Positions 44,619 to 54,344 of a DNA stretch of 64,000 nt are shown here, in pieces. Location of the stretch: NCBI GenBank assembly GCA_963750965.1, contig CAVVSK010000008.1, positions 23,866-87,865 on the forward strand, written 5' to 3'. Each line of letters starts with the position of its first letter. Position 1 is the first letter of the stretch. This stretch comes from CANKHA01 sp963750965. Lineage in GTDB: Bacteria > Pseudomonadota > Alphaproteobacteria > Rhizobiales > Xanthobacteraceae. A model generated the notes under the pieces. That model searched no databases. It had not been told where the DNA came from and was given only the letters and a program-made list of their open reading frames with translations. The translations under genes were made by a program, and so were the position numbers.

Positions 44619-46590
44619 TTATGACGCCGATTTTATCCGCTTCACGTCGGGCGGAGTGGCCTCCTCCACCAGCATCTTCACGGCGTCATCGAGCGGCATC
44701 ACCTTCTGCCCATCACTGCCCAAGCGGCGGATCGAGACCAAGCGCTCGGCCGATTCCTTCTTACCCACGACCAGCATCACCGGCACCTTGGCCAGTGAGT
44801 GCTCGCGCACCTTGTAATTGATCTTCTCATTGCGCAGGTCGACGTCGGCGCGCAGTCCCGCGCGGCGCACGGCCGCCAGAACGTCAGCGGCATAGGCATC
44901 GGCGTCGGAGGTGATGGTGGTCACCATGGCCTGCATCGGCGACAGCCAGAGGGGCAAGTGGCCGGCATAATGCTCAAGCACGACGCCGAGGAAACGCTCC
45001 ATCGATCCGCAGATGGCGCGGTGGATCATCACCGGCGTCTGCTTGGAGCCATCCGCGGCGATATAGAAGGCCTGAAACCGCTCCGGCAGGTTGAAATCCA
45101 CTTGCGTGGTGCCGCATTGCCAATCCCGCCCAATCGCATCGCGCAGCACATATTCGAATTTCGGACCATAGAATGCGCCTTCGCCGGGATTAATCGAAGT
45201 CTTGATGCGATTGCTGCCTTGCGCAGCGATCTGCTTAAGCACTTCATGCATGATGCCCTCGGCGTGATCCCAGGCCGCATCGGAGCCGACACGCTTTTCC
45301 GGCCGCGTTGAGAGTTTGACCGTAAGTTCACCCTCAAAACCGAAATCGGTATAGGTCGACAGGATGAGATCGTTGATCTTCAGGCATTCTTCCGCCATTT
45401 GCTCCTGCGTGCAGAACACATGCGCGTCGTCCTGGGTAAAGGCGCGCACGCGCAGCAGTCCGTGTAGCGCACCGGAAGGCTCGTATCGATGCACCACGCC
45501 GAATTCAGCCATGCGTAGCGGCAGTTCTCGATAAGACCGTAGCCCGTGCTTGAAGATCTGGATGTGGCCCGGGCAGTTCATCGGCTTGATGGCGAAAACG
45601 CGTTCGTCCTTCGGTCTCGTCACCCGCCGACTGCGCCTTGAACATATTCTCGCGGAACCATCCCCAGTGGCCGGACGTCTCCCATAGCGACTTGTCGAGC
45701 AGCTGCGGCGCGTTGACCTCGCGATAATCTCCGCGCAACCGCCGGCGCATATAAGCGACGATTTCCTGGAAGATGGTCCAACCGGCGGCATGCCAAAACA
45801 CAGTGCCGGGGCCTTCTTCCTGGAAATGAAACAGGTCCATCTCGCGGCCCAGCTTGCGGTGGTCGCGCTTCTCGGCTTCCTCGATCTGCTTCAAATGCGC
45901 GTCGAGCTCTTCCTGCTTGGCGAATGCCGTCCCGTAGATGCGGGTGAGCATCGGCTTGTTTGAATCTCCGCGCCAATAGGCGCCCGCCACCTTCATCAGT
46001 TTGAAGGCATTGCCGACCTTGCCGGTGGAGGTCATGTGCGGACCGCGGCAGAGATCGAACCAGTCGCCCTGTTTATAAATCTTGATCTGCTGATCTTCCG
46101 GGATCGCATCGACCAGTTCGACCTTGAAGCTTTCGCCCATATCGCGGAACACGCGCTTGGCTTCGTCCCGCGACCAAACTTCCTTGCTGAAAGGTTTGTC
46201 GCGCGCGATGATCTCGCGCATCTTTTTCTCGATCGCAGGGAAGTCCTCCGGCGTGAACGGCTCATTGCGGGAGAAATCGTAATAAAATCCGTTGTCGATC
46301 ACCGGGCCGATGGTTACCTGCGTTCCCGGCCACAAAGTCTGCACCGCCTCAGCCAGCACATGCGCGGCGTCGTGCCGGATCAACTCCAGGCTGCGGGGAT
46401 CCTCGCGGGTGAGGAATTCGATCTTGGCGTCGCTCCCGATCTTGTCATTGAGGTCAACGACCACGCCGTCGAGCGCCATGGCGACCGTGCGCTTGGCCAG
46501 CGAGGGCGAAATGCCCTTGGCGATGTCGAGGCCGGTGATGTTGTCGGGGAATTCGCGGCGCGCGCCGTCGGGAAAGGTCAGGGCGACCAT
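44619..46590 (-). CDS. thrS: Threonyl-tRNA synthetase, one frameshift
   Basis: The start at 46590 has GGAG 6 bp before it. The N-terminal half has the TGS domain (TFPDGARREFPDNITG), the HxxxH editing-like SAD motif LIRHDAAHVLAEAVQ and the core segment DLCRGPHM. The frame breaks at about 45608-45609, where one extra G (GAA-G-GAC) splits DETE from DERVFAIKPMNCPGH. The second frame holds class II motifs 2 and 3, the zinc cysteine of NCPGH and the anticodon domain. Joined, it is about 656 residues. The gene is essential, so the break is almost certainly a sequencing error. Confidence 0.95.
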
Positions 46591-46859
46591 GATCAACTCC
46601 TCTATGCTCACTCCCGCGAACGAGCGCGGGTAAGCGGTCTTCTCGATTGCAGGAACAGCATGAAAGCTGAACCCTGTCCCCCGTGGCTAGCATAAATCGC
46701 GCCTAGTGCAATATTGAGGAGGGGGCTAGCTCAAGATGCTGTCGCTTGGAGGCTCGTGTCCATGCCCACGCAGAATCAAAAAGATTTCATCGAGGCTTTC
46801 CAATTCTCTGACATGACACCGGGATATTTTTCTGGGTAGACTGCCTTTTGGGAGGGGGC

Positions 46860-48116
46860 ATGAAAATAGCCGGACAATGTCTTTTCGCTGCGGTGTTTTT
46901 GCTGGCGGCCTGCCTGCCAGCCGCGGCTGCGCAGGCGAAAAGTCCCGGCAAGCGCCTCGCTGCAATCCCGGTCAAAAACCCGATGGTCTTCTATCTCGCG
47001 CAGGGCGAGCCGAATTCCTGCGGCCCGGGCTGCGATCAATGGATCGCCGCCGAAGGCGCTATCGCTCACGGCACAGCCGAGCGCATGCGCGCTTTCCTCC
47101 AGCGCCAGGGCGGCAAAGCCGGCAAGCTCCCGATTTATTTCAATTCGCCCGGCGGGATCACCACGGAATCCATTGCCATGGGCCGACTGATGCGCGAGCA
47201 CGGGATGACCGCCCGGGTGGCCCGCACCATCCCGCAGGCCTGCGAAGGGGAACCCAAACAGTGCGCCAGCGCCAAGCGCTCCGACCGGCCGCTGACAGCG
47301 CGGCTGACCAGCATCTCCTCGCAATGCAACTCAGCCTGCGTCTATGCCATCGTCGGCGCACGCCTGCGCGAGATCGCGCCGGAGGCGCATCTCGGCATCC
47401 ACGCAGCCAAGACTGTGGTCGTAGGCTACCTGCCGAAGGGCATGCACATACCAGCGGAACTGCGTGCACGATTCAAGGCGCGGAATCAGCAGTTGATCAG
47501 GCGTTATCTGGTCGACATGGGCATCCAGCCGGGCTTGCTCGACGCCGCCGACAAAATACCGCACGAATCAATCCGCGCGCTCGCCCGCGAGGAGATGGTG
47601 CGGTTCAATATCGATACCCGCAGCGTGGTGGAGAGCAGCTGGATTTACGACGAGCGTATCAACGATCGCGGCATTATCTTCAAATCCATCGACATGACCG
47701 ATCCAGGCGGGGCGGAATACCGCAAGACGATGCTGCGGGTGAGTTGCCTCGGTAGCGACCAGCTCATGGTGGGCTATGCCCGCGAAGTCGGCCCGAAGGA
47801 AAATTCGTTCATTCCGTTGAAGTTCGTCGCTGCCAAGCAGGAGTTCAAGCTGGCACCCCCGGCAGAGCCGGTGAGCGGCAACACTGTCAGCAAGCGCTAT
47901 GACATTCGGCGTGCGCCGGTGCCGATGCGGGCCTTTGAGTCCGCGGCCGCCGAGGACCGTATCGAGCTTGCGCCCGACCAAGGCGAGGGCAGACCGGGCG
48001 TGACCAGGCTCTCCACCATTGGGCTCGCTTCCGCACTTTCGTCGCTGACCCGGCGCTGCAGTCAGGGATCGCCGGCTTCGGGCGGCGCAGGATTGGTCCC
48101 GCGCCAGGTGCCATAG
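46860..48116 (+). CDS. Secreted ClpP/crotonase-fold protein (COG3904-like), paralogue 1
   Basis: 418 residues from ATG 46860 (GGAGGGGG ahead). Sec signal with cleavage near AAAQA. The ClpP-like core has IYFNSPGGITTESIAMGRLM, the putative nucleophile in QCNSACVYAIVGARLRE and a His in HLGIHAAKT. Together these suggest an active serine protease in the periplasm. The C-terminal 200 residues are unfamiliar. A shorter paralogue follows 490 bp downstream. Its last 55 bp overlap the end of yidD on the other strand. Confidence 0.85.
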   Translation: MKIAGQCLFAAVFLLAACLPAAAAQAKSPGKRLAAIPVKNPMVFYLAQGEPNSCGPGCDQWIAAEGAIAHGTAERMRAFLQRQGGKAGKLPIYFNSPGGITTESIAMGRLMREHGMTARVARTIPQACEGEPKQCASAKRSDRPLTARLTSISSQCNSACVYAIVGARLREIAPEAHLGIHAAKTVVVGYLPKGMHIPAELRARFKARNQQLIRRYLVDMGIQPGLLDAADKIPHESIRALAREEMVRFNIDTRSVVESSWIYDERINDRGIIFKSIDMTDPGGAEYRKTMLRVSCLGSDQLMVGYAREVGPKENSFIPLKFVAAKQEFKLAPPAEPVSGNTVSKRYDIRRAPVPMRAFESAAAEDRIELAPDQGEGRPGVTRLSTIGLASALSSLTRRCSQGSPASGGAGLVPRQVP

Positions 48117-48400
48117 CGCCAGGGCAGCCACCATCGCGCAGAGGGGGGCGCCTCGCGCGCGACAAAATCGAGGCCGGACGTTCCCCAAGGCTGGCAGCGC
48201 AGCACGCGCGCTAAGGTCATCCACCCGCCGGCCCACAAACCAAATCGGCCAAACGCCTCCTCGGCATAATCCGAGCAGCCTGGCAGATGCCGGCAACGGG
48301 GCCCGATAAGAGGCGACAAAACGTAACGGTATGTCACCACCGCTGCGCGCGCCGCCCGCCGCGGCCATTGCCTTATTTCGGGGAAATTCCGCCACGCCAT
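48062..48400 (-). CDS. yidD: YidD family membrane protein insertion efficiency factor
   Basis: 112 residues from ATG 48400. The family core is clear: YRYVLSPLIGPRCRHLPGCS, then DYAEEAFGRFGLWAGGW and LRCQPWGTSGLD. YidD helps YidC insert inner-membrane proteins and usually sits between rnpA and yidC. Here it is a lone gene between two ClpP-like genes, which is common in Bradyrhizobium relatives. Its end overlaps the neighbouring gene tail to tail. Confidence 0.93.
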   Translation of the reverse strand: MAWRNFPEIRQWPRRAARAAVVTYRYVLSPLIGPRCRHLPGCSDYAEEAFGRFGLWAGGWMTLARVLRCQPWGTSGLDFVAREAPPSARWWLPWRYGTWRGTNPAPPEAGDP

Positions 48401-48605
48401 GGGTAAAAAGCGCGGTTCCAATGCCAACACCCCCTACTTTTTGTGGTCATTGTGCAACAGGTCCCCCACTGCCTGATGCCTGTGTCATTTTTGCAGTAGA
48501 CCCGAATCTCTATCGCTCATAAAAATAATGGCCGGGGTGAGTGTACTGCCGTTTTCCGGAACGTGAGGAAGAACTTCACGCAGGAGGCGGCGAGGGGGAT
48601 TGATA

Positions 48606-49893
48606 ATGCTGCCACGCCAAGCTGGCGTAACGGCGTTTGTCTTGACCGTCTTGGCCGTCGTGGGCCTGACATCGGCCACGTCCGCAGGTGATGTGCGGAC
48701 TTTACCTATGCGGTTTGAGCTGGTGCAGGAGGGTCCCGCCAGCGCTTGTGGCGCGGAATGCCGCACCTTCATCTCTGCCGTCGGCGCAATTACCAAAGAA
48801 ACCCCCAGCGACTTCGCCACCTTCACACGCGGCCGTGACGTTACGGGTGCAACGCTGGTGCTCGATTCAAGCGGCGGCTCCGTGCTCGGCACCTTGGCGC
48901 TCGGCCGCAGCGTTCGCCGACTGGGCATCAATACGACCGTAGGCAGGCTGAACAAGCTTCCCCCGGGCGGCGCCGGGGCCGTCCGCGCCATGCTTTCTCC
49001 CCGCGCCGATTGCGAATCGATGTGTGCTTACCTCCTGCTCGCGGGCAAACAGCGCTATGTGCCGCCGGAAGCACAGGTGCTGGTGCATGAGATCTGGCTC
49101 GGCGACCGGCGTGAAGATGCCGCCGCCGCGAACTATAGCGCCGAGGATCTTGTGATCGTTCAGCGCGACATCGGCCGGCTCGCGCAATACACCGATCGAA
49201 ATGGGCGGCTCGATCGACCTGCTTGAAACCTCGCTGCGGATTCCGCCCTGGGAGCCGATGCGACGTCTGCAGCAGTCCGAAATCCGCAGCATGGGATTGG
49301 ACACGTCCACCAGCCTGCAGGCTAGCGGCTCGGAGCCGATCTCGGTCTCGATGTCGGCACAGCCGATGCCGCGTGTGCCGCCAAGCGAGCGCGGCTGGAT
49401 GATGAAGGGCAAGCCGGGTCAGGCTTCGCTACGGCGACGGCATCCGCTCACTGTGGAAGGCGACGAGATCGGCAGCTTCGACATCATCCTGGCCTGCGGC
49501 GGCAAGGACAATTACGATGTGACTTATGTGGAGCGGCGCCGGTCGGCCGAACCGCTGAAGCAGGTGGAGATTGCCGTCGGGCGGCGCTCGGTTCCGCTGA
49601 ATATCATCACCTCGGAAATCAAGGAGACGGAGCTCGCTTCACTCGCACGCGGCGTGATGCCGATTAGCGTGGTGGAGACGCTATCGCGATCGGGCAGCCG
49701 CTCGCTGATGGTGACGACCTCCAACGGTATCGATGTCGCCACCACGATCCGCGTTGGCAACAGCGGCGTGCCGCAAAATCTGCCGCAGTTTGCCGCGAGC
49801 TGCGCGGAACAGCCGCCCGCGCGCGGGGACGCTCATGCCGAGCTCGTTCCGGCCAAGGCAATCGAAGCCGGCGGCGTCGGCGCTCCGAAGTAG
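48606..49893 (+). CDS. Secreted ClpP/crotonase-fold protein, paralogue 2, one frameshift
   Basis: Signal peptide at residues 1-26 (start ATG 48606, with GAGGGGG before it). The ClpP-like core has LVLDSSGGSVLGTLALGRSV, the SAC motif DCESMCAYLLLAGKQRYV (Ser then Met in place of Ser-Ala) and VLVHEIWLGD. The frame breaks at about 49199-49201 in an AAA run; the other frame continues MGGSIDLLETSLRIPPWEPM to 49893. Joined, it is about 428 residues. The rest of the C-terminal part resembles neither a known domain nor paralogue 1. The break looks like a homopolymer error. Confidence 0.8.
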
Positions 49894-49895
49894 CG

Positions 49896-50336
49896 TCAGG
49901 CGCTGCGGCGCTTGCTTTCGATCTGATCGATCGCCGAAACCACGGCATCAAAGGTTAGCATCGTAGAGGCGTGGCGCGCCTTATAATCCCGCACCGGCTC
50001 GAGCACCGCGATATCCGCCCACTTGCCCGAGGGCGGCGCGCCGTCTTCCTTCAACATACGGCGAACAGTTTCCCGAAGATCGCGCAGTTCGGCGGCTTTG
50101 GCGCCAACCACATTGCGCGCCATGATGGATGACGATGCCTGCCCCAGCGCGCAGGCTTTCACCTCATGCGCGAAGTCGGTGACGGTGTCGTCCTGCATCC
50201 TCAAGTCGACAGTGACAGTCGATCCGCACAGCTTGGAATGGGCGGTCGCCGTGGCATCGGCCGCGGGCAAGCGGCCGATTCGGGGGATATTCCCGGCCAG
50301 CTCTAGAATACGATTGTTATAGATGTCGTTCAGCAT
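49896..50336 (-). CDS. NifU/IscU-like iron-sulfur scaffold protein
   Basis: 146 residues from ATG 50336. Two of the three usual cluster cysteines are seen: HSKLCGSTVTVDL and HEVKACALGQASSSIM. The third position (HASTMLTF) has no Cys, as in many alphaproteobacterial members. These small SufU-like proteins may have other roles. It is divergent from hisI; folE, which often lies between them in related genomes, is absent. Confidence 0.88.
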   Translation of the reverse strand: MLNDIYNNRILELAGNIPRIGRLPAADATATAHSKLCGSTVTVDLRMQDDTVTDFAHEVKACALGQASSSIMARNVVGAKAAELRDLRETVRRMLKEDGAPPSGKWADIAVLEPVRDYKARHASTMLTFDAVVSAIDQIESKRRSA

Positions 50337-50554
50337 CGCTATCCGCAGTCGGTAGGCCGATTTGCCTCGCTGGCCCAAACAACTATATAGACTGCCCTTG
50401 CCGGACAAGAAGTCTGTGCCCGAGCAAATTTGCATGCGAGATGATTGATGGACGCTTAGGCACGGGTTTAGCCCGCGCATCCATCATTTCACAGAAATTA
50501 CCGGGAGCACAGACAAGTTTACGCAGTCTGCGTAAGCTAAAATGCCACCCGGCG

Positions 50555-51031
50555 ATGACGATGCTGGAGCTTTCCGTGTCCGATCAAGCCAATGCATTTG
50601 CCTCACGTGGCTCCACCGGCCAAGTCGAAGAAGGGCTGGCCTTCCAGCCCAAATTCGATGCCGACGGGTTAATGACCTGCGTCGTCACCGACGCAGGATC
50701 CGGCGAGCTATTGATGGTGGCGCACATGAACGCCGAAGCGCTGCGCAAGACCATTGAAAGCGGCGACGCCTGGTATTTCAGCCGTTCGCGCAAGCAGCTG
50801 TGGCGCAAAGGCGAAAGCTCCGGCCACGCCCAGCGCGTCGTCGAACTGCGCGTAGACTGCGATCAGGACGCGCTCTGGCTGAAAGTCGAGCAACAGGGGC
50901 CGGGCGCCTGTCACACCGGCCGGCGCTCATGTTTCTATCGCGCGCTGCCGCTCGGCAAGGCCGGTGCGACGCTGGAATTTCGCGAGGAGGAACGGGCATT
51001 CGACCCCGGCAAGGTCTACGACGATAAGTAG
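50555..51031 (+). CDS. hisI: Phosphoribosyl-AMP cyclohydrolase
   Basis: 158 residues from ATG 50555 (ATG 50561 also possible). Signature motifs are complete: WYFSRSRKQLWRKGESSGH and the metal-binding DCDQDALWLK with the cysteines in CHTGRRSCFY. It opens the purine ring in step 3 of histidine biosynthesis. It is the stand-alone cyclohydrolase without the HisE part. No other his gene is nearby. Confidence 0.96.
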   Translation: MTMLELSVSDQANAFASRGSTGQVEEGLAFQPKFDADGLMTCVVTDAGSGELLMVAHMNAEALRKTIESGDAWYFSRSRKQLWRKGESSGHAQRVVELRVDCDQDALWLKVEQQGPGACHTGRRSCFYRALPLGKAGATLEFREEERAFDPGKVYDDK

Positions 51032-51038
51032 GCCGCGA

Positions 51039-51905
51039 TTATTTTTTTTGCGCGAGCAATTGCTCGGCATGCAGCAAATGCGGGCGGTCGTACATCACGC
51101 CATTGACCGCCACCGCGCCTTTGTCCGGCGCCGCGGCAAAGGCTTCGGCTACCGCCCGGGCCCATGCGATCTTCTCCGGCGAAGGCGCGAACACTTCGTT
51201 GATGATCGGGATCTGCGCGGGATGGATTGCCATCTTGCCGGTAAAGCCTTGCCGTGCGGCATCTTCGGCCTCGCGGCGCAGCCCGTCCGGATTGCGGAAG
51301 TCGGGAAAGACGGTGTCGATCGCCGCCACGCGTGCCGCCGCTGAAGCGGCGAGGCAGAGCGTGCGCGCGAGGCGATAGGGTTCGAAGAAACGCCCCTGCG
51401 CGTCACGGCTGCTGGTGCCGCCGAATTCGTAGCTCAGATCTTCGCTTCCCCATGTCAGTCCGATCAGCCGCGGACTTGCGCCGGCATAGGTTCCGGCAAG
51501 GAATAGCGCAGTGGCGCTTTCGATGGCGAAAGCGAAGATCTTTGTGGCGCCCTCATTGATGCCATGCATCGCTTCGCGCGCGGTGAGCTTGGCGTCGAGA
51601 TGGATGATGGAGGCGCCGCCTTCGCCCTTCGGCAACACCACGGCATGCGGCCTGGCCGGCAGCACCGCATCGAGATCGGCGTCAGTCAGCCCGCTTTCAA
51701 GGCCATTCACCCGTACGAATATCGGTGGACGGGCCGATGAAGGCGGAAGCCCCTTGATGAAGTCAGCCGCATTGGCGCGCGCGGCTTCCTTCTGGTCCGC
51801 TGCGATGGCGTCCTCAAGATCGATGATAACGGCATCGGCGCCGCTGGTGAGTGACTTTTCCAGCTTGCGCGCACTGTCGGCCGGAACAAACAGAAGAGAG
51901 CGCAT
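51039..51905 (-). CDS. CoA ester lyase (CitE / HpcH-HpaI family)
   Basis: 288 residues from ATG 51905, which overlaps the MaoC stop (TGATG). TIM-barrel motifs: SLLFVPADSARKLEKSLTSG, ADAVIIDLEDAIAADQKEAA (metal-binding Asp/Glu) and LTWGSEDLSYEFGG. It probably cleaves or forms a malyl-, citramalyl- or methylmalyl-type CoA ester. Translation is coupled to a MaoC hydratase that would supply or use the unsaturated thioester. Confidence 0.9.
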   Translation of the reverse strand: MRSLLFVPADSARKLEKSLTSGADAVIIDLEDAIAADQKEAARANAADFIKGLPPSSARPPIFVRVNGLESGLTDADLDAVLPARPHAVVLPKGEGGASIIHLDAKLTAREAMHGINEGATKIFAFAIESATALFLAGTYAGASPRLIGLTWGSEDLSYEFGGTSSRDAQGRFFEPYRLARTLCLAASAAARVAAIDTVFPDFRNPDGLRREAEDAARQGFTGKMAIHPAQIPIINEVFAPSPEKIAWARAVAEAFAAAPDKGAVAVNGVMYDRPHLLHAEQLLAQKK

Positions 51906-52396
51906 CAATCTTCCCCTGAACGCATGCGCATGAAGACCTGCCGGCGGCATTCCGCGACCATGGTGCCATCCTGCTTGTAGGCCCGGTGATGCAACTCGAC
52001 GATGCCTGCGCCGGGATGCGATTTGGATTCCCGCTTGCCAACGATCTCGGTCGTGCAATGCACGGTGTCGCCCTCGAACAAAGGATTCGGGAATTTCACT
52101 TCGGTCATGCCGAGATTGGCGATGGTGGTGCCGACGGTGAGATCGTTGATGGAAATGCCGATCATCAGCCCGAGCGTGAACAGCGAATTCATCAGCGGCT
52201 GGCCCCATTCGGTTTCGGTCTCGCAGAAATGCCGGTCGATATGGAGCGGCTGGGGATTCAGCGTCATATTGGAGAAAAGGATGTTGTCCATTTGCGTTAC
52301 CGTGCGGGTGAGCCGGTGCTCGTATTTGTTGCCGACGATGAAATCCTCGAAATAAAGCCCCCCGCGGGGGTGTCGCTGAGCATTTTCCTGCTGCAT
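51905..52396 (-). CDS. MaoC family dehydratase
   Basis: 163 residues from ATG 52396 with a GGGAGGGG site. Hotdog-fold hydratase 2 motifs: GGLYFEDFIVGNKYEHRLTR, MTLNPQPLHIDRHFCETETE (catalytic Asn-x-x-Pro-His-x-Asp type site) and GLMIGISINDLTVGTTIANL. It hydrates enoyl- or mesaconyl-type CoA esters. The pair with a CitE-like lyase is found across alphaproteobacteria; the exact pathway is not determined. Confidence 0.9.
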   Translation of the reverse strand: MQQENAQRHPRGGLYFEDFIVGNKYEHRLTRTVTQMDNILFSNMTLNPQPLHIDRHFCETETEWGQPLMNSLFTLGLMIGISINDLTVGTTIANLGMTEVKFPNPLFEGDTVHCTTEIVGKRESKSHPGAGIVELHHRAYKQDGTMVAECRRQVFMRMRSGED

Positions 52397-52802
52397 TCCG
52401 CCCCTCCCAAACCGGTTACGGCACTTCGCAAAATCGGCTCCAGCACTCGTTACCATATTGCCCCCTTGCTGGGGCAGGTAGCGCCCAGCTGGGCGCCAGA
52501 GGCCGGGGTCCGCGCCTTAACCATGATATTGGGCACGCTGCTGGTCGGTGCAGATCCCGCCCGCTGCGGCGCCTCTTTCTCCGCGGCAGCAAATGGCCGT
52601 CCGCTTCATCTTTCCAAGATATGCTGCGGATGTGGCCCAGCTTTCCCCAGCCGCGGGGGAGCCCACCTGCGTTAACGCTTTGGCAACACTCGTAAAGAGT
52701 TATGCTGAACTCTTTGTTAACGCACCGTCCGTAGGATCACTTTGCTGGCGTGGCGCCGGCGCCGTGAGGAGCGGTTGTCCCGTATGGCGCGTAAGTGATC
52801 TC

Positions 52803-53996
52803 ATGATCGTCCGTGTGTTCCTGCAATGGCTGCGTACCGCGTCCGCCGGCGAGCGGGCCGACGGCGCCACGGCGCTGGCGCGGGCCTATCTTTTCTCTCC
52901 GCTTTCGCTGGATGACCGCGCGGCCGGCGAAGGCGCGATGCTTATGCTGCTCGACGATCCGTCACCGCTGGTGCGCCGCGCGCTGGCGGAGGCTCTTGCC
53001 TCAAGCCAGGCCGCGCCACCCGCGGTGGTGCATGGGCTTGCCGCTGATCAGCCCTTTGTAGCCGTGCCGATCCTGGAGCGTTCCCCGCTGTTCGTCGATG
53101 CTGATCTCGTTGACATGGTCGCCACCGGTCATCACGAGATTGTCGCGGCGATAGCGCGACGTCCGATGCTGCAGCGTTCAGTTGCCGCCGCCATCGCGGA
53201 AGTCGGTCCCGCCGAGGCTTGCCTCGAGCTGATCGAAAATCCGGATGCCGACATCGCGCCGTTTTCCATTGACCGTATCGTAACGCGCTACGGTCATCTC
53301 GCCGCCATCCGTGAATCGCTTCTTGCTGCCGATAATCTGCCGGTAGGGACGCGTCAGGCGCTGGTTGCGAAACTCTCGCAGACTTTGGCTGATTTCGTCG
53401 CATCACGCGCATGGCTTGCCAAGGATCGGGCGCTGCGGGTCGTCAGCGAAGCTTGCGAGAAGGCCACCGTCACGCTCGCCGCCAATACCGCGGAAGTGCG
53501 CCCGCTGGTGCGGCATCTGCGCGAAACCGGCCAGCTCACCGCCGGCCTCGTGCTGCGCGCGCTGCTTTGCGGCAATTGCGCCTTGTTCGAGGAGTCGCTG
53601 GCCGAGCTGTCCGGTGTGTCGCTCGAACGTGTCTACGGGCTCGTCCACGGCAAAGGTAATGCGGGTTTCCGCGCGCTCTATGACAAAGCCGGTCTTCCAG
53701 CTTCGACCTATCCGGCCTTCCGCGAGGCGATCGAAGCCATGCACGAGGACGTGCTGCTGGGCGAAACCGGCGATGCATCCCGGCTGAAGCGGCGCATGGT
53801 CGAGCGCGTGCTCACCCGTTGTGAGAGCAATATGCTCGGTGACATTGAGCCACTGATGACTCTGCTGCGCCGCTTCGCCACCGAAGCCGCGCGAGAAGAA
53901 GCACGCATGTTGTGTGACGAACTTCTCGACATACCCGATCCGCAGCCGCCGGCGGAATACGATTTCGTCCCCGGCGAACGGCTGGTCGCCGCTTAA
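52803..53996 (+). CDS. DUF2336 family protein
   Basis: 397 residues from ATG 52803. It is almost wholly helical, with HEAT-like repeats at the N-terminus (LLDDPSPLVRRALAEALASS is typical) and a conserved DUF2336 region (LIENPDADIAPFSIDRIVTR). Function is unknown; some members in Caulobacter-type bacteria are linked to the cell envelope. It is a single gene. The start was chosen because the upstream frame has no family similarity. Confidence 0.88.
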   Translation: MIVRVFLQWLRTASAGERADGATALARAYLFSPLSLDDRAAGEGAMLMLLDDPSPLVRRALAEALASSQAAPPAVVHGLAADQPFVAVPILERSPLFVDADLVDMVATGHHEIVAAIARRPMLQRSVAAAIAEVGPAEACLELIENPDADIAPFSIDRIVTRYGHLAAIRESLLAADNLPVGTRQALVAKLSQTLADFVASRAWLAKDRALRVVSEACEKATVTLAANTAEVRPLVRHLRETGQLTAGLVLRALLCGNCALFEESLAELSGVSLERVYGLVHGKGNAGFRALYDKAGLPASTYPAFREAIEAMHEDVLLGETGDASRLKRRMVERVLTRCESNMLGDIEPLMTLLRRFATEAAREEARMLCDELLDIPDPQPPAEYDFVPGERLVAA

Positions 53997-54002
53997 GCCC
54001 GT

Positions 54003-54245
54003 CTAGGCAATCGCGGTGCTGACCGATTCCGCGGTGTCATAGATGCTCACCATGACCATCGGGTAAGCCTTTTTCACGGCTTCGCCCGCCTTGGTTGCTT
54101 CCTCGACATCGGCGAAGCTCTTCTTGGTCTGCCGGTCTACCTGAAGCAAATAACGCTCCTGTTTGGGGCGCAGTTGGCCCTTTCGAACGGGCGCCTCCTC
54201 GATAACTGCTTCCTTGGCAGGCATGTTGATTTTCCTCGTAGCCAT
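54003..54245 (-). CDS. Small conserved hypothetical protein
   Basis: 80 residues, with AAGGAACG ahead of the start. It contains the segment QVDRQTKKSFADVEEATKAG and a short beta-like end (YPMVMVSIYDTAESVSTAIA). No known domain. Similar short proteins occur in Bradyrhizobium relatives. It is convergent with DUF2336. Confidence 0.65.
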   Translation of the reverse strand: MATRKINMPAKEAVIEEAPVRKGQLRPKQERYLLQVDRQTKKSFADVEEATKAGEAVKKAYPMVMVSIYDTAESVSTAIA

Positions 54246-54344
54246 AAAGACTCGTTCCTTTTCAAAATCTCAAGGTGAACGTCGTATATAATAGCTCGCC
54301 TGGGTCATTGTGAGAGGTCGTCTGGCTGAATCTCGCGGCTGTCA

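Noticed and set aside
44619..46590. Calling thrS a pseudogene
   Set aside because: It is essential and the rest of the protein is intact; a single extra base next to short G/A runs suggests a sequence error.
48541..48605. GGAAC at 48558 as an EcfG promoter for the second ClpP-like gene
   Set aside because: The downstream box is CGCA rather than CGTT and the ribosome site is immediately behind it; the match is too weak.
48600..49226. Treating the ClpP-like gene as two separate genes, 48606-49226 and 49201-49893
   Set aside because: The second part has no signal peptide and directly continues the first, so one frameshifted gene is more sensible.
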